Assembly: GCA_030431255.1 (NCBI GenBank)
Contig: JAUIJL010000002.1
Span: 248,001-312,000, forward strand
Reading direction: 5' to 3'
Source: Thermoanaerobaculia bacterium
Lineage (GTDB): Bacteria; Acidobacteriota; Thermoanaerobaculia; Multivoradales; J023
Length of the DNA: 64,000 nt
The first letter of the stretch is position 1, and the number at the start of each line of letters is the position of its first letter. A program made the position numbers and the translations under genes. Below the pieces are notes generated by a model. That model saw only the letters and a program-made list of their open reading frames with translations, had not been told where the DNA came from and ran no database searches. Positions 1-9,034 of this stretch are shown piece after piece.

Positions 1-633
1 GAGCACCCCGGCGGTCCAGGATCCCGGAAAATAATAGGCCGCCATGGTGTGTCGCCACGGGGTGCCGGGAATCAAACGCAGACCGACGACGGTGCCCGGC
101 CTCGACATCTCCCCTTTTGAGAACGAGGGAGAGAAGACCCATCGGGTTTGCGGATCGTCGCCGAGCAGCTCTCGAACCTTCAAGCTGTGCCCGGCTTTGG
201 AGCCGACGACCTCGTAGAGGTTGAGATGGGCGTGACGCAGGGACTCCAGGAATTGCCGCTGGTCCGCCTCCATGATCGGCCCGCCGTGGCCGAGCACCAA
301 ATCCAGCAAAGGGATCGCATCCAAATTCTCCCGTGTATGGCCCTCGACCAGCGCCCATTCGTAGGCGTTGATCGACACCAATTTGCGGATGTCGTCGGGA
401 AGCTCGACAAAGCTCTCCCAGCCTTCCTCGGGCATATACGACAGGAATTGCTCCTCGACGGCCTCCGACAAATCCTCCGCAAAGCGATCCTGCAACCAAG
501 TGATGGCTTCGTCCACCACCTCGTCGAAGGTTTCGAGCTGTTGGCGATGCTCGGAATCCCCCCGCATACAGCACTTCTTGAATTTTTTGCCGCTTCCACA
601 GGGACAAGGCTCGTTTCTACCGATCTTGGACAT
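1..633 (-). CDS. SEC-C metal-binding motif protein (C-terminus outside window)
   Basis: The frame is open from an ATG at 631-633 down to the left edge, so at least 211 residues are present and the C-terminus is missing. The N-terminus reads [20 protein letters not shown] followed by two adjacent cysteines: the SEC-C zinc-binding motif (C-x-C then CC) found at the end of SecA and in many small proteins of unknown role. Here the motif is N-terminal. The rest is an acidic, helix-prone region and then a Gly/Pro-rich stretch near the edge that I do not recognise. The motif identification is firm; the function is unknown. The gene is divergent from the sulfatase-like gene at 826, leaving about 190 bases for both promoters. 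Confidence 0.85.
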   Translation of the reverse strand, partial: MSKIGRNEPCPCGSGKKFKKCCMRGDSEHRQQLETFDEVVDEAITWLQDRFAEDLSEAVEEQFLSYMPEEGWESFVELPDDIRKLVSINAYEWALVEGHTRENLDAIPLLDLVLGHGGPIMEADQRQFLESLRHAHLNLYEVVGSKAGHSLKVRELLGDDPQTRWVFSPSFSKGEMSRPGTVVGLRLIPGTPWRHTMAAYYFPGSWTAGVL

Positions 634-825
634 AGGTTCTCCGTTTGACTTGATCGAGCAGATTCTAGAGATTTCTTGCCACTTCAGAAAGACACCAGCC
701 GAAGATCACACGCTTTCGCCCACGATCCAGGGTAAAGATCACCGATGCTATCGGGGCCCTAGGCCGCCCCATCCGGAGCTGGGGTAGAGTACGCCCACTT
801 CATCTACCTTCGGCCGGACACTCCA

Positions 826-3666
826 TTGAGCGACACCACGACCCCAGAACCCAACGACGTCCCACAAGGCGCCGGCGACCGGTCGCGGGCAGTCCTTGAC
901 CCTTTTGCGACCCGACTTTTCGTCGTGGCGCTCTGTGCATCGCCTCTCTTTGCCCGCGCCTTGATGACATGGGATCGAGGAGCCGGGGTCGGCTGGGCGG
1001 ATCTCAGGGGTGCCGCGTCCGACGTCTTCTTCGCTCTGATCTTGGCCTGGTTCTGCCTCGGTTGGCTGAGCCTGGTAACGGGGCTCGGATCGAGGATCCC
1101 GGTGGCTCTAACCGCGATGTTGTGGGCGTTGGTCCACTACGCCGGCTTCGAGCACGTGGTGGCCAATGACGAGGTCATCAACATTTCCTTGGTGGGTTAC
1201 CTCGCGGATCCGGCCTTTCTCCAGGGCTCGGCGGATCCGGCGCGTCCCCTATCGCTCTTGCTCATGGTCGGCCTCTCCGTCCTCGGGGTCTGGCTCGCCT
1301 CCGCCGCTCTCGGGCATGGCGCCGTTCACTGGGTGTCGGTGTGGATGCCTTGGGTGATCCTCGCCGGCGTCCTGTGGCTGTGGTCCCCTAGCCTCGCCGT
1401 CTCCGCGTGGCGACAGCAGAGCTTCTTGGAGCAAGCCCCCGAGCGGCTTCGGCGGGCAAAAGCAGACGCGGCTCCGATCGTCGATCCCAGCCCGCCACCG
1501 GACGAACCCCCAGGGGACGGCAACCCGGAGATCGAAACCCGAGCTCGGACAGCCCTCGGTCGCGAGCTCCGGGGTGATCGCTCGGTGCCCGTTCCCGAGG
1601 GCCGACCCAACGTGCTCTTGATCATCGTCGAAGGGGCCAGCGGCGCCTATCTGCCGGCTGTCGCCGAATTTCACGGCATTCGCGAGACGGTCAAGATGCC
1701 GAACCTCTCCGAGCGAGCGGTCGAGCGCGGGCTGTGGGCGACCCAGATGCTCGTCCCCCAACGTCAGACCAATCGCGGCGAATACGCGGCCCTATGTGGC
1801 GACCACCCGAAGCTCAGCTCGAAACAATCCAAAATGTCCGATTTGGCGATCGCCGATCCTTCGCTGGTAGAGAGCCGGCCTTGCCTGCCGCAAGTCCTGA
1901 AAAAGGAGGGATATCACACGGCCTATCTCCAATCCGCCCAGCTGACCTTCATGATGAAGGATCAATTCATGGCCAAAATCGGCTTCGACGAGGTCCTGGG
2001 ATACGACGACTTCCCGCACGCCTATGAGCGATCGGGTTGGGGCATCGACGATCGCGCCCTCTACGAGCAGGTGCTCGAACGCCTCGAAGCCTACGAGCAG
2101 CAGAGCCGCCCCTGGTTCGCGGCCGTGCTCAACATCGGCACCCACCATCCCTACCCCGTGCCCAAATCCTGGGGTAGCAAATACGGCAGCACCAAGCGCA
2201 GCTCCGCCTTTGCCTACACCGACGACGCCCTGCACCGCCTCTTGGATGCACTGGAGGATCGGGGCATGGCCGACCACACCTTAGTGGTGATCCTCTCCGA
2301 CGAATCCCAAGGGCTGACGAGCATCCATCGGTCGGAAATCGCTCAGGAATTTGCCAAAAATTGGGGTCCGATGGTGAGCTTCGGCCCGGGCATCAAGCCC
2401 CGCCGGCTCGACGGCGTCTTTGTGCAATCCGACACCGCCCTGTCGATTCTCGACTATCTCGGCCTGGCGGATCGCGCTCCCCATTTCGTCGGCCGGAGCT
2501 GGTTCAGGGAATTCCAAGGCCCACGGGAAACCCCCCTGGCCAACGCCCATTCCGGCCGCCAGCTGTGGCTCGGGGCGGACGGATCGTTGTTGATCTGCGT
2601 GGAGAACGAGAACCTTTGCGAGGCATTTCGGCTGCATCCGGAAAGGCTGTTCAGCGCGGGACATACCCGAAGAGATTTCGAAAACCATGAAATCGAAGTC
2701 CTGCATGCGGCGGTCGCTGCCACCGAAGCCAGTGGCCTCGTCAGCGGCTCGCGCCCGGCCGGAGTCCCCATTGAGCTGGTCGAAACGGACCGCCGGGTCA
2801 TCGATCTGAGTGATGAAAGCCGTTCCAACATCGTCACCCACGGACAATACCTAGAGCTCGAAAAAGGCACCCGACTGCGGGTACGGCTGGAATATTCCCT
2901 GCCCGAGGTCGAGCGCGCGACCGAGACCACCGAGGTGCGCATGCGACTCAGGATCCGTCGCAGGATCAGTGAGCCCTACGCCGAAACCACCCACGATCCT
3001 CTACGATCCGGAGAGAAAATCGCCCTCCACCTCACCTTCAGCCCCGAGGAGACGATCACCGATCTCGACGTCTACCTCACTGCCGACCTGGAGCAACAAG
3101 GCTCGGACCCTCGGTTGACCATGGAACGGGCGACGGTGACCCTCGAAGCGCCCAAGGCCGGCGAGCCGCCTCCGCAGCCGGGCATCGAGATCCTCGAATA
3201 TCGACGGATATTCGCCGATGGAAGGTCCGAGGATCTACCCTGGCTCGAGCTGACCCCGCGATCCGAGAGCCTGCCCCTGCATCCGTGTATGTCCGGCTCA
3301 TCGGAAGATCTCAGAGGGCGAGACTGTCCAGAGGGCCGCATGATCCGAGGTCCACGGTCCATGGCGCCGGCCGGCTCTACCGTCGGTGCAGACATGCGTC
3401 TCGAAGCCGGAGACCGGCCCCTTCGAGGACATTTGGAAGTCGCGATCCGCCGCCTGGGCAGCACCCGGCCGGTGAAGCGGCAGCCTTTCGAGATTCCGCC
3501 CGGCCAAAGCCGCGAGGTATCCATCACCTACACCCTCAAGATGGATTCGGAAAACACCGCGGTGCGTTTGGAGCTGCACCAACCGTCCAGTGGCTTTCGA
3601 GTCCGGGACTACCGCGTGTGGATTCGTCCCGACGCAAAATCGGTCCGAAGAATCGCCCGTCCCTAG
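826..3666 (+). CDS. Membrane-anchored sulfatase / LTA-synthase-like enzyme
   Basis: 946 residues from a TTG start with no strong ribosome binding site. About five hydrophobic segments (roughly residues 28-200) precede a Pro/Asp-rich linker and an alkaline-phosphatase-superfamily domain (about 260-560) that opens with NVLLIIVEGASG. A likely nucleophile is Thr315 in QRQTNRGEYA, the position used by LtaS/OpgB-type phosphotransferases instead of the formylglycine cysteine of true sulfatases. Further motifs are GTHHPYP and VILSDES. The last 350 or so residues are beta-rich and unassigned. Family knowledge suggests transfer of phosphoglycerol or phosphoethanolamine head groups, or hydrolysis of an envelope phosphodiester, on the outer face of the inner membrane; the substrate cannot be told. 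The C-terminal extension is unusual for the family. Confidence 0.8.
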   Translation: MSDTTTPEPNDVPQGAGDRSRAVLDPFATRLFVVALCASPLFARALMTWDRGAGVGWADLRGAASDVFFALILAWFCLGWLSLVTGLGSRIPVALTAMLWALVHYAGFEHVVANDEVINISLVGYLADPAFLQGSADPARPLSLLLMVGLSVLGVWLASAALGHGAVHWVSVWMPWVILAGVLWLWSPSLAVSAWRQQSFLEQAPERLRRAKADAAPIVDPSPPPDEPPGDGNPEIETRARTALGRELRGDRSVPVPEGRPNVLLIIVEGASGAYLPAVAEFHGIRETVKMPNLSERAVERGLWATQMLVPQRQTNRGEYAALCGDHPKLSSKQSKMSDLAIADPSLVESRPCLPQVLKKEGYHTAYLQSAQLTFMMKDQFMAKIGFDEVLGYDDFPHAYERSGWGIDDRALYEQVLERLEAYEQQSRPWFAAVLNIGTHHPYPVPKSWGSKYGSTKRSSAFAYTDDALHRLLDALEDRGMADHTLVVILSDESQGLTSIHRSEIAQEFAKNWGPMVSFGPGIKPRRLDGVFVQSDTALSILDYLGLADRAPHFVGRSWFREFQGPRETPLANAHSGRQLWLGADGSLLICVENENLCEAFRLHPERLFSAGHTRRDFENHEIEVLHAAVAATEASGLVSGSRPAGVPIELVETDRRVIDLSDESRSNIVTHGQYLELEKGTRLRVRLEYSLPEVERATETTEVRMRLRIRRRISEPYAETTHDPLRSGEKIALHLTFSPEETITDLDVYLTADLEQQGSDPRLTMERATVTLEAPKAGEPPPQPGIEILEYRRIFADGRSEDLPWLELTPRSESLPLHPCMSGSSEDLRGRDCPEGRMIRGPRSMAPAGSTVGADMRLEAGDRPLRGHLEVAIRRLGSTRPVKRQPFEIPPGQSREVSITYTLKMDSENTAVRLELHQPSSGFRVRDYRVWIRPDAKSVRRIARP

Positions 3667-4049
3667 ATAAGCTCCGTCCAGAAATGGGCTCGCAGGGTGT
3701 CGGCTGGGTGGCCTGCGGCCTGGGCGGCCCCGGCTCACTACGAACTCGCGCCGCCGCTGAGGAACCGCCATAAATTACTGATGTGGTGGAGCTTAAGCCG
3801 ATTCATGGGCTGTGCCGCTCAGACAAGCTTCGTTTCCGTCCTCGGTCCACCCAGCCTCATGTTGGCTCGAAAGTTCCATTTCTGGATGAGATCTAGATAG
3901 ATAGTTCCATCCAGAAATAAGGTTTCGAGCTCGATAGAGACATAGCTCACGGCATGATCTAAAATAGCTTGATCTATCGCATCATCAGATGTGTTCCTCA
4001 TGTCTTTTTGGAGCCATCTATTTTCAGTAAAAACGGGAGATCCAGATCC
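3667..4049. other. Intergenic region with an 11-bp hairpin
   Basis: No credible gene is seen. A perfect 11-bp inverted repeat (3878-3888 with 3908-3918, 19-base loop) lies in its middle. It has no following T-run, so I do not call it a terminator. The right half is AT-richer than the surroundings and probably carries the promoter of the gene at 4050, but I see no clear -35/-10 pair. Confidence 0.4.
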
Positions 4050-5438
4050 ATGCTATTCCCTGAGCCAAAGACAACGAAGCAGGTAATCTCGACACGGATG
4101 CTCTCCCTACAACCTACTGAAAGCTCGGGATCTCGACCAAAATCTTCGATAAGACTTCAAGTGGCCACAATCCTAATCGTTCTTTGGATATCGACAGGCT
4201 CATGGCCTTTTGCCAGCGCTGCATCGCCCACTGAAGAGCGGGATGAATCCGCCACCGGTGAGCCTGCCCCCGATCCAGTGGTGGTGGGGCCCCGCTTCGC
4301 CATCGCCCCCGACGGTGAGGCGGGCAATCCCGCGGGTCTAGCCCTGCAGCCGGACGGCTCGCTGATCGCAGCTCGAATAGGAGCTGGAGGCGCCATTGTC
4401 ATGAGGCGATTCAGCATCTCGGGGACGCCCCTCGGCGAGGATCTGGAAATTATCGGAGCCGAGGCGGCCAGCTTCCACCTGTCCTCAGGGCCCAACGGCG
4501 ATCTGGTGGCCACCTGGGATCTTCGGAACACCGGCAATAAGGCTTGGGCCCGGCGATTCGACTCCATGGGGCAGGCGATCGGGGATGCCTTCGAAGTGGA
4601 TGAAAGCTCACCTCTCGACGATGACTATGTGTCTCCCGCCGACGTGGCCGCCGACGGCTCTTTTACCGTCGCGTGGAATCGTACCCAGGGCGCCGATGAT
4701 CATGAGCTGCTCGGCCGCCACTTCGATTCCACTGGCTCCGCCGTCGGCAGCCCGTTCGTCATCAGCAGCGGCACGCGATCCCTTAGAGGCTCCCAAATCC
4801 GGCGGCTACCGAGCTCTGAGCAGGTGGTGGTTTGGTATGGACCCGAAGGCATGCGAGGGCGCAATCTGAGCGTCGCCGGCCTACCGATCGGCGCCGACTT
4901 CGGAATCACTGCCCAATCGGTCGCCACGGGCGTTCACGATGAATATATGGACATCCGAGCTCAAAGCAACGGAGACTTTGTCGTAGCCTGGCCGACTACG
5001 GATTCCAGCTACTACGGATCCTACACCAGGGGCGCCGCCTTCACCTCTGCGGGCAGCCCACTGCCGGCCCTGGAAGGGCTCGAGCGCACCGCCATCGACT
5101 ACGACACCGCCGGCTCTGCCAAGGCCCTATCCACACCTGACGACGGATTTCTAATCGTCTGGGCCGCGTTCAATTGGATGACCGTCACCCGGGATCGTCT
5201 AGAAATCCGCCGCTACGGCCAAAGTCGTTCACTAGCTCAGAGCTTCCAAATTCCCACGAGTGCCAGGAGCTATCGCGTCGAGGCCACGGCGAGGGATCAG
5301 GACTTCGTGATTTCTTGGGGGCCGTGGAGCGAGGTCAATGGATTTGAGAAGAGCACTCAGCGTTACACCTTTGATTATCTCTTTGCCGACGGCTTCGAAT
5401 CCGAAGACCTCAGCGGGTGGTCGTCCAATACCCCCTGA
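4050..5438 (+). CDS. Secreted beta-repeat protein with C-terminal DGFES tag
   Basis: The ATG at 4050 is chosen because GGGAGA lies 9 bases upstream; an in-frame start at 3969 exists but lacks a binding site. A long charged N-region is followed by a hydrophobic stretch (IRLQVATILIVLWISTG) ending near SAASP, a signal peptide. The mature protein has imperfect repeats of about 45 residues with the pattern D-G-x-F-x-V-A-W then G-R-x-F-D-S-x-G, like those in the protein at 38999-40639 and suggestive of a beta-propeller or bulb-like fold. The C-terminus, FADGFESEDLSGWS, is a short tag also found on the products at 13194 and 40687. Secreted or surface-located; no enzymatic motif is visible. Function unknown. 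Confidence 0.7.
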   Translation: MLFPEPKTTKQVISTRMLSLQPTESSGSRPKSSIRLQVATILIVLWISTGSWPFASAASPTEERDESATGEPAPDPVVVGPRFAIAPDGEAGNPAGLALQPDGSLIAARIGAGGAIVMRRFSISGTPLGEDLEIIGAEAASFHLSSGPNGDLVATWDLRNTGNKAWARRFDSMGQAIGDAFEVDESSPLDDDYVSPADVAADGSFTVAWNRTQGADDHELLGRHFDSTGSAVGSPFVISSGTRSLRGSQIRRLPSSEQVVVWYGPEGMRGRNLSVAGLPIGADFGITAQSVATGVHDEYMDIRAQSNGDFVVAWPTTDSSYYGSYTRGAAFTSAGSPLPALEGLERTAIDYDTAGSAKALSTPDDGFLIVWAAFNWMTVTRDRLEIRRYGQSRSLAQSFQIPTSARSYRVEATARDQDFVISWGPWSEVNGFEKSTQRYTFDYLFADGFESEDLSGWSSNTP

Positions 5439-5734
5439 GCCGCGCGCGCAAGTCATGGCACGACTCTCACCGATCGCGCCAAGTGAGGTGCATAGGTTGT
5501 CCTAGTGCGGTGGGTGAGCTCGGTGGCCTCAATCCGAGCTGCTGCCGTGTAACCCAGGTCGGTTCGTTGTACACACCGACCAGCTCGAAATGGCGTCGCC
5601 CGGATTCAGGCGGTGGTTGCCGAATCCGGGCACTTCGCCACCGAGCAGGGCCCAAAAATCGGCCTCTTCAGGCCGCTTATCGGTCGATTTCAACCCTGAG
5701 GACACTGGCATGAGAGCTGCAGTATCCACTTCCA

Positions 5735-7019
5735 ATGATCGCGATCGACTTGTCTTTAATTCTCGGCGGAGACCCAATCATGGAATCGACGACTCGCTCT
5801 AAAATTTTGTTCTTCGCGGTTTGGTCACTGCCCTGCGCCGGTGCCTGGACGGCGGACAGCTCCCAGGCTCAAACCACAGAGCAGCACTTGGCCAACCTCG
5901 AATCGGCTCTCGATCTGCAAGTCGTCGCGACCTCGACCGGTCACCACAACGCGAAAGCTTGGGACCGCCTCGAGGAGCATTTGTTGCTGACCAGAGCATC
6001 GCTGGAGTACCGAGATGTCGAGGCCGCCGGCCACCTTGAGGAGCTGCTTCGTCATCTCCGCCGTTTGCGGCCACGGATCGAGAACCCGGAAATCCTCGAG
6101 CGCCTGCACCGAGCATGGCGGCGCTCCAGGACGAGCCCAATGGCTACTTCGAGATCACCATCGTGTCGCCAGGCTCCTACTACCTTCGGCCATGGCTCCG
6201 GGCTATCAAAGCGCGCTTTTCGACGGTGGGGCCGGATTTCCCTGCCATGATTGGGACTCCACCATTCGCTCCTGCGCGCTCGACCAAGCCCAGGTGGTGA
6301 CCGCGAGCTGGAATCAAAGCCTCGGCGATTTGGACGTTGCCTTGGACGTTCAGGGTTCCATCACCGGTCGAGTGACGGACGGTAGCACCGGCCAGGGCCT
6401 ACCTTTTGTCCCTCGGACGGCTGTGACTACTCCTTGGCGACACCGGTCGAGGTACGCCTGAACGAAGCGACCTCCGGGATCGACTTTGGTTTAGTCCGAG
6501 GAGGCACGATCCAAGGCCGAGTCACCGATCGGCTCACTGGTTTGTCGCCCGATCTCTGGGCCATGCTGATCTTTGACGATCAAGGGTCCGAGATCAGACG
6601 GGAGAGCTTCATTGGCAGCTTCTATGGCCCCATCGGCTCGGCCGGCCAAGGCGCTACCCGTCAAGACCTGTGCCCCGGCCAGCGGCATCATGTGCCTCGG
6701 AGACGGGAACCGCTTCCAAGTGCAAGGATTTTTCACCGCTCCCGGCGGTACGGAGCAAGTGGCCGGCACCGGAGGGTTTGGCCAGGACTCGGGGTTCCTT
6801 TGGTTCTTCGACCGAAGCAACATCGAGGTCTTGATCAAGGTCCTGGACGGTTGCAGCTTGTCGGATAGGTTCTGGGTCTTCGGCGCCGGCCTCACCAACG
6901 TGGAAACCCGAATCGTGGTCACCGACACGTTCACCGGCCAAACCCGGGAATACCGCAACCTCGGGGGCAACACTTTCGAGCCTTTCCAAGACACGGACGC
7001 TTTTGCGACCTGCTTCTAG
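5735..7019 (+). pseudogene. Frameshifted secreted protein with conserved ~105-residue C-terminal domain
   Basis: Coding-like sequence changes frame at least four times. From about 5735/5780 (ATG at 5780 with GGAGAC before it) an N-terminal signal-like segment and helical region run in one frame to about 6115; then EPNGYFEITIVSPGSYYLRP in a second frame; then a carboxypeptidase-regulatory-like stretch (QGSITGRVTDGSTGQG) to about 6415 in a third; a second such repeat (GGTIQGRVTDRLTG) from 6434; and finally from about 6640 the C-terminal module (MCLGDGNRFQVQGFF ... FLWFFDRSNIEVLIKVLDG ... FWVFGAGLTNVET), ending at 7019. The last module is also intact in the products at 19556 and 38999. The series of shifts in one short region indicates decay, unless several sequencing errors are clustered here. 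The 296 bases before it hold nothing I can identify. Confidence 0.7.
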
Positions 7020-7029
7020 GGAGGCACGC

Positions 7030-7275
7030 TCATGGTTCAGGCTCCTGCCAGCCGACGGGCTCGCGAGTGTGTTTCAAGGGCCGAACCAAGTGTTCCAGCC
7101 CTTCGATTTTGATCGCCAATGTGAGCTCCATCAGTCTCCCCAGGTTTCCCCTGGGGAACTCCTTCTTGGCGAACCAAAGTAAATAAGCCTCAGGCAAATC
7201 GATCAGAGGTCGGCCCTGATACTTGCCAAAAGGCATGGGAGTGCGAGCGATCCTCACTAAATCTTCTTGATCCAA
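7030..7275 (-). CDS. DUF3820 family protein
   Basis: 81 residues from a TTG start. The core MPFGKYQGRPLIDLPEAYLL followed by WFAKKEFPRGNLG and LALAIKIEGLEHL-like text is the compact DUF3820 signature, whose members are usually 70-90 residues, so the gene is full length. The family occurs across many bacteria, has been linked to a quorum-regulated virulence factor in Pseudomonas, and has no settled biochemistry. No signal peptide or membrane segment; probably cytoplasmic. It ends 10 bases from the decayed gene on the other strand, so the two are convergent. Confidence 0.8.
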   Translation of the reverse strand: MDQEDLVRIARTPMPFGKYQGRPLIDLPEAYLLWFAKKEFPRGNLGRLMELTLAIKIEGLEHLVRPLKHTREPVGWQEPEP

Positions 7276-7488
7276 CCCTCTATCCCCATGGATTTGCGCT
7301 TCAGCCTTTCGATTTCCCCGCCGAGCGCCTAAGATTTAAGCACATCCGTCTCCTTTCCGAGCCTCAAGGTCAAATTTCCCAACGGATCCATCGAGGTCAA
7401 ATCCGCCTGGAAACAGCTTTGCACGGAGCAGACAACGTTCCAGCGTAGACTCTGGCCCTGTCCCCGGCCGTCGAGAAATGACACCGAG

Positions 7489-7515
7489 CGTAGGGTCGGG
7501 GCTTGCCCCCGACCG
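7489..7515 (+). repeat. REP-like palindromic element, left copy
   Basis: 27 bases that recur as a perfect reverse complement at 7830-7856. Each copy can itself fold: GTCGGGG-CTTG-CCCCCGAC. Together the two copies bracket a transposase remnant at 7552-7746, the arrangement of a REP/RAYT unit. Confidence 0.75.
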
Positions 7516-7551
7516 TCTGGAAAGTATCCATGAAGCGAGGAGATACGAAAT

Positions 7552-7746
7552 TTGAGCCAAGCGCTACCGAAACGAAGAAGAATCAGACTAGACGCCGGCT
7601 CTTACCACAGATCAGGCACCATTTTCTCGGTGACGATGGGTACCAATCCTCGCCAAGACGTTTTCCATGACTTGGAATTCGGCAAAGAATGCATCGATAT
7701 TCTCGAAATGCTTTCAAGACGGCTTTCCGCCCCCGTTAGAGGTTAG
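7552..7746 (+). pseudogene. Truncated REP-associated tyrosine (IS200-like, Y1) transposase
   Basis: A 64-residue open frame from a TTG start. The text RRRIRLDAGSYHRSGTIFSV then TMGTNPRQDVFHDLEFGKEC matches, from memory, the N-terminal portion of REP-associated Y1 transposases, which usually run 150-250 residues and continue into an HxH metal site and catalytic tyrosine. Neither is found before the stop at 7744-7746, nor in other frames just downstream, so this is a 5' remnant. Its position between inverted REP-like copies (7489-7515 and 7830-7856) supports the assignment. The family call is an inference from short similarity. Confidence 0.55.
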
Positions 7747-7829
7747 GCGTGGTATTGAAAGTCGGATTCGGCGAGAAGTGGTTGTACATCCGTTTCCCAT
7801 CGGCATTGGGGGCTCCGTCCACCACGATT

Positions 7830-7856
7830 CGGTCGGGGGCAAGCCCCGACCCTACG
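7830..7856 (-). repeat. REP-like palindromic element, right copy
   Basis: Perfect reverse complement of 7489-7515. The spacing between the two copies (314 bases) is short for an intact transposase gene and fits an internally deleted or truncated unit. Confidence 0.75.
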
Positions 7857-7961
7857 TGCTCTTCCTCTCCATCACTGCTGGGGGGCCGGTGCCCCCGATC
7901 TTGCCGGCTCAGTGCTCGGGGTGGCTGGGGCTGGAACAGTTTTTGCTTCTTTATATAAGTT

Positions 7962-9032
7962 ATGAAGCAAAAGCACACGATCTCACGAACATCGCCGCAA
8001 GCAGCCCGTGGAGGGTTCTTTCGCCCCCTCGACGGCCAAGCCCTTTGCCGGGACAACCGGGGGAACCGACCCCGGCTACTCAAGGTTTTTCGCCTTTTGA
8101 TCGCCGGATCAACTCTTGGAATGACCACCTTGCCGGCATTCGCCTCCGCCCCACCAGATCCGCCGAGCAGACCTCAGATGTCTGAGGTGGCCAAGGTACA
8201 AACGACATTGGCTCTTGTAAATTTTTCTCCAGGGGCCATCGACGGCGTGTGGGGAGACAACACCCGCGGGGCGTTGCGGATCTTCCAAGAATCTCAGGGT
8301 CTCGACGCCTCCGGTGAGCTCGACCCGAGCACTCGCGAGCTGCTCCGGCTAGACCGCGGCGACTTGCTGACTCGTTACCAGCTCACCGCGTCGGACCTTT
8401 CCGGTCCGTTCATTGAACGAGTGCCCGACGATCCAACGGATCAAGCGGAGCTCGAGCAGATGGCGTTTACCAGTCCAGCAGAAGCCCTGGCCGAAAAATT
8501 CCATCTCACCGAAGAGATGCTCAGCTCCTTGAATCCGGGACTTTCCTTGGAAGTGGGCGCCACCATCTGGGTTCCGAACCTCGAAGCGGGAATTACGCCG
8601 GGCCCGGACACCCCAGCCCAGGATTTGCGGGTGGTGGTTTCAAAGAACCGAAGCTCGCTGGAAGTCAGGGATGCTCACGAGAAGGTCATCTTCTACGCGC
8701 CGGTCACTGCCGGTAGCAACCGCGAGCCACTGCCCCTCGGTGAATGGGAAGTGCGAACGATCACCACAGACCCCAACTACTACTATGATCCCGACCTGAT
8801 CCTCGACGCGGATCCAAATCAACAAGAAGCATCTCTGCCGCCGGGTCCGAACAACCCCGTGGGCACGGTTTGGATCGGCATCAACAAAGAGCACTACGGC
8901 ATTCACGGCACACCCGAGCCGTCGGAAATCGGCCACTCGGAGTCTTCCGGCTGCGTTCGGCTCACCAATTGGGACGCCCAACACCTTGCCCAGTTGGTCT
9001 CGGCCGGCACCCAAGTGCTTTTCCAGGAATAG
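7962..9032 (+). CDS. L,D-transpeptidase (YkuD) with peptidoglycan-binding domain
   Basis: 356 residues. A long basic N-region precedes a signal-peptide-like stretch (about 40-62, ending AFASA). Residues about 73-130 form a PG_binding_1 domain (PGAIDGVWGDNTRGALRIFQ). A LysM-like segment (TSPAEALAEKFHLTEEMLSS ... VPNLE, about 160-210) follows. The YkuD catalytic domain occupies about 221-356, with His315 in HYGIHGTP and catalytic Cys331 in ESSGCVRL. The enzyme should make 3-3 peptidoglycan cross-links or attach proteins to the wall, in the periplasm. It is followed after 2 bases by the M23 peptidase gene, so the two are probably co-transcribed and act together on the wall. The start is uncertain: no clear binding site precedes the ATG. 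Confidence 0.88.
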   Translation: MKQKHTISRTSPQAARGGFFRPLDGQALCRDNRGNRPRLLKVFRLLIAGSTLGMTTLPAFASAPPDPPSRPQMSEVAKVQTTLALVNFSPGAIDGVWGDNTRGALRIFQESQGLDASGELDPSTRELLRLDRGDLLTRYQLTASDLSGPFIERVPDDPTDQAELEQMAFTSPAEALAEKFHLTEEMLSSLNPGLSLEVGATIWVPNLEAGITPGPDTPAQDLRVVVSKNRSSLEVRDAHEKVIFYAPVTAGSNREPLPLGEWEVRTITTDPNYYYDPDLILDADPNQQEASLPPGPNNPVGTVWIGINKEHYGIHGTPEPSEIGHSESSGCVRLTNWDAQHLAQLVSAGTQVLFQE

Positions 9033-9034
9033 AT

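Noticed and set aside
3819-4001. 60-codon minus-strand frame in the AT-richer gap
   Set aside because: It spans the hairpin, has no ribosome binding site and no recognisable sequence.
5529-5777. 82-codon minus-strand frame before the decayed gene
   Set aside because: Some protein-like text is visible but no family, start signal or continuity with neighbours could be found.
7336-7560. Small minus-strand frame of 74 codons
   Set aside because: It runs through the REP-like repeat and shows no protein-like conservation pattern.
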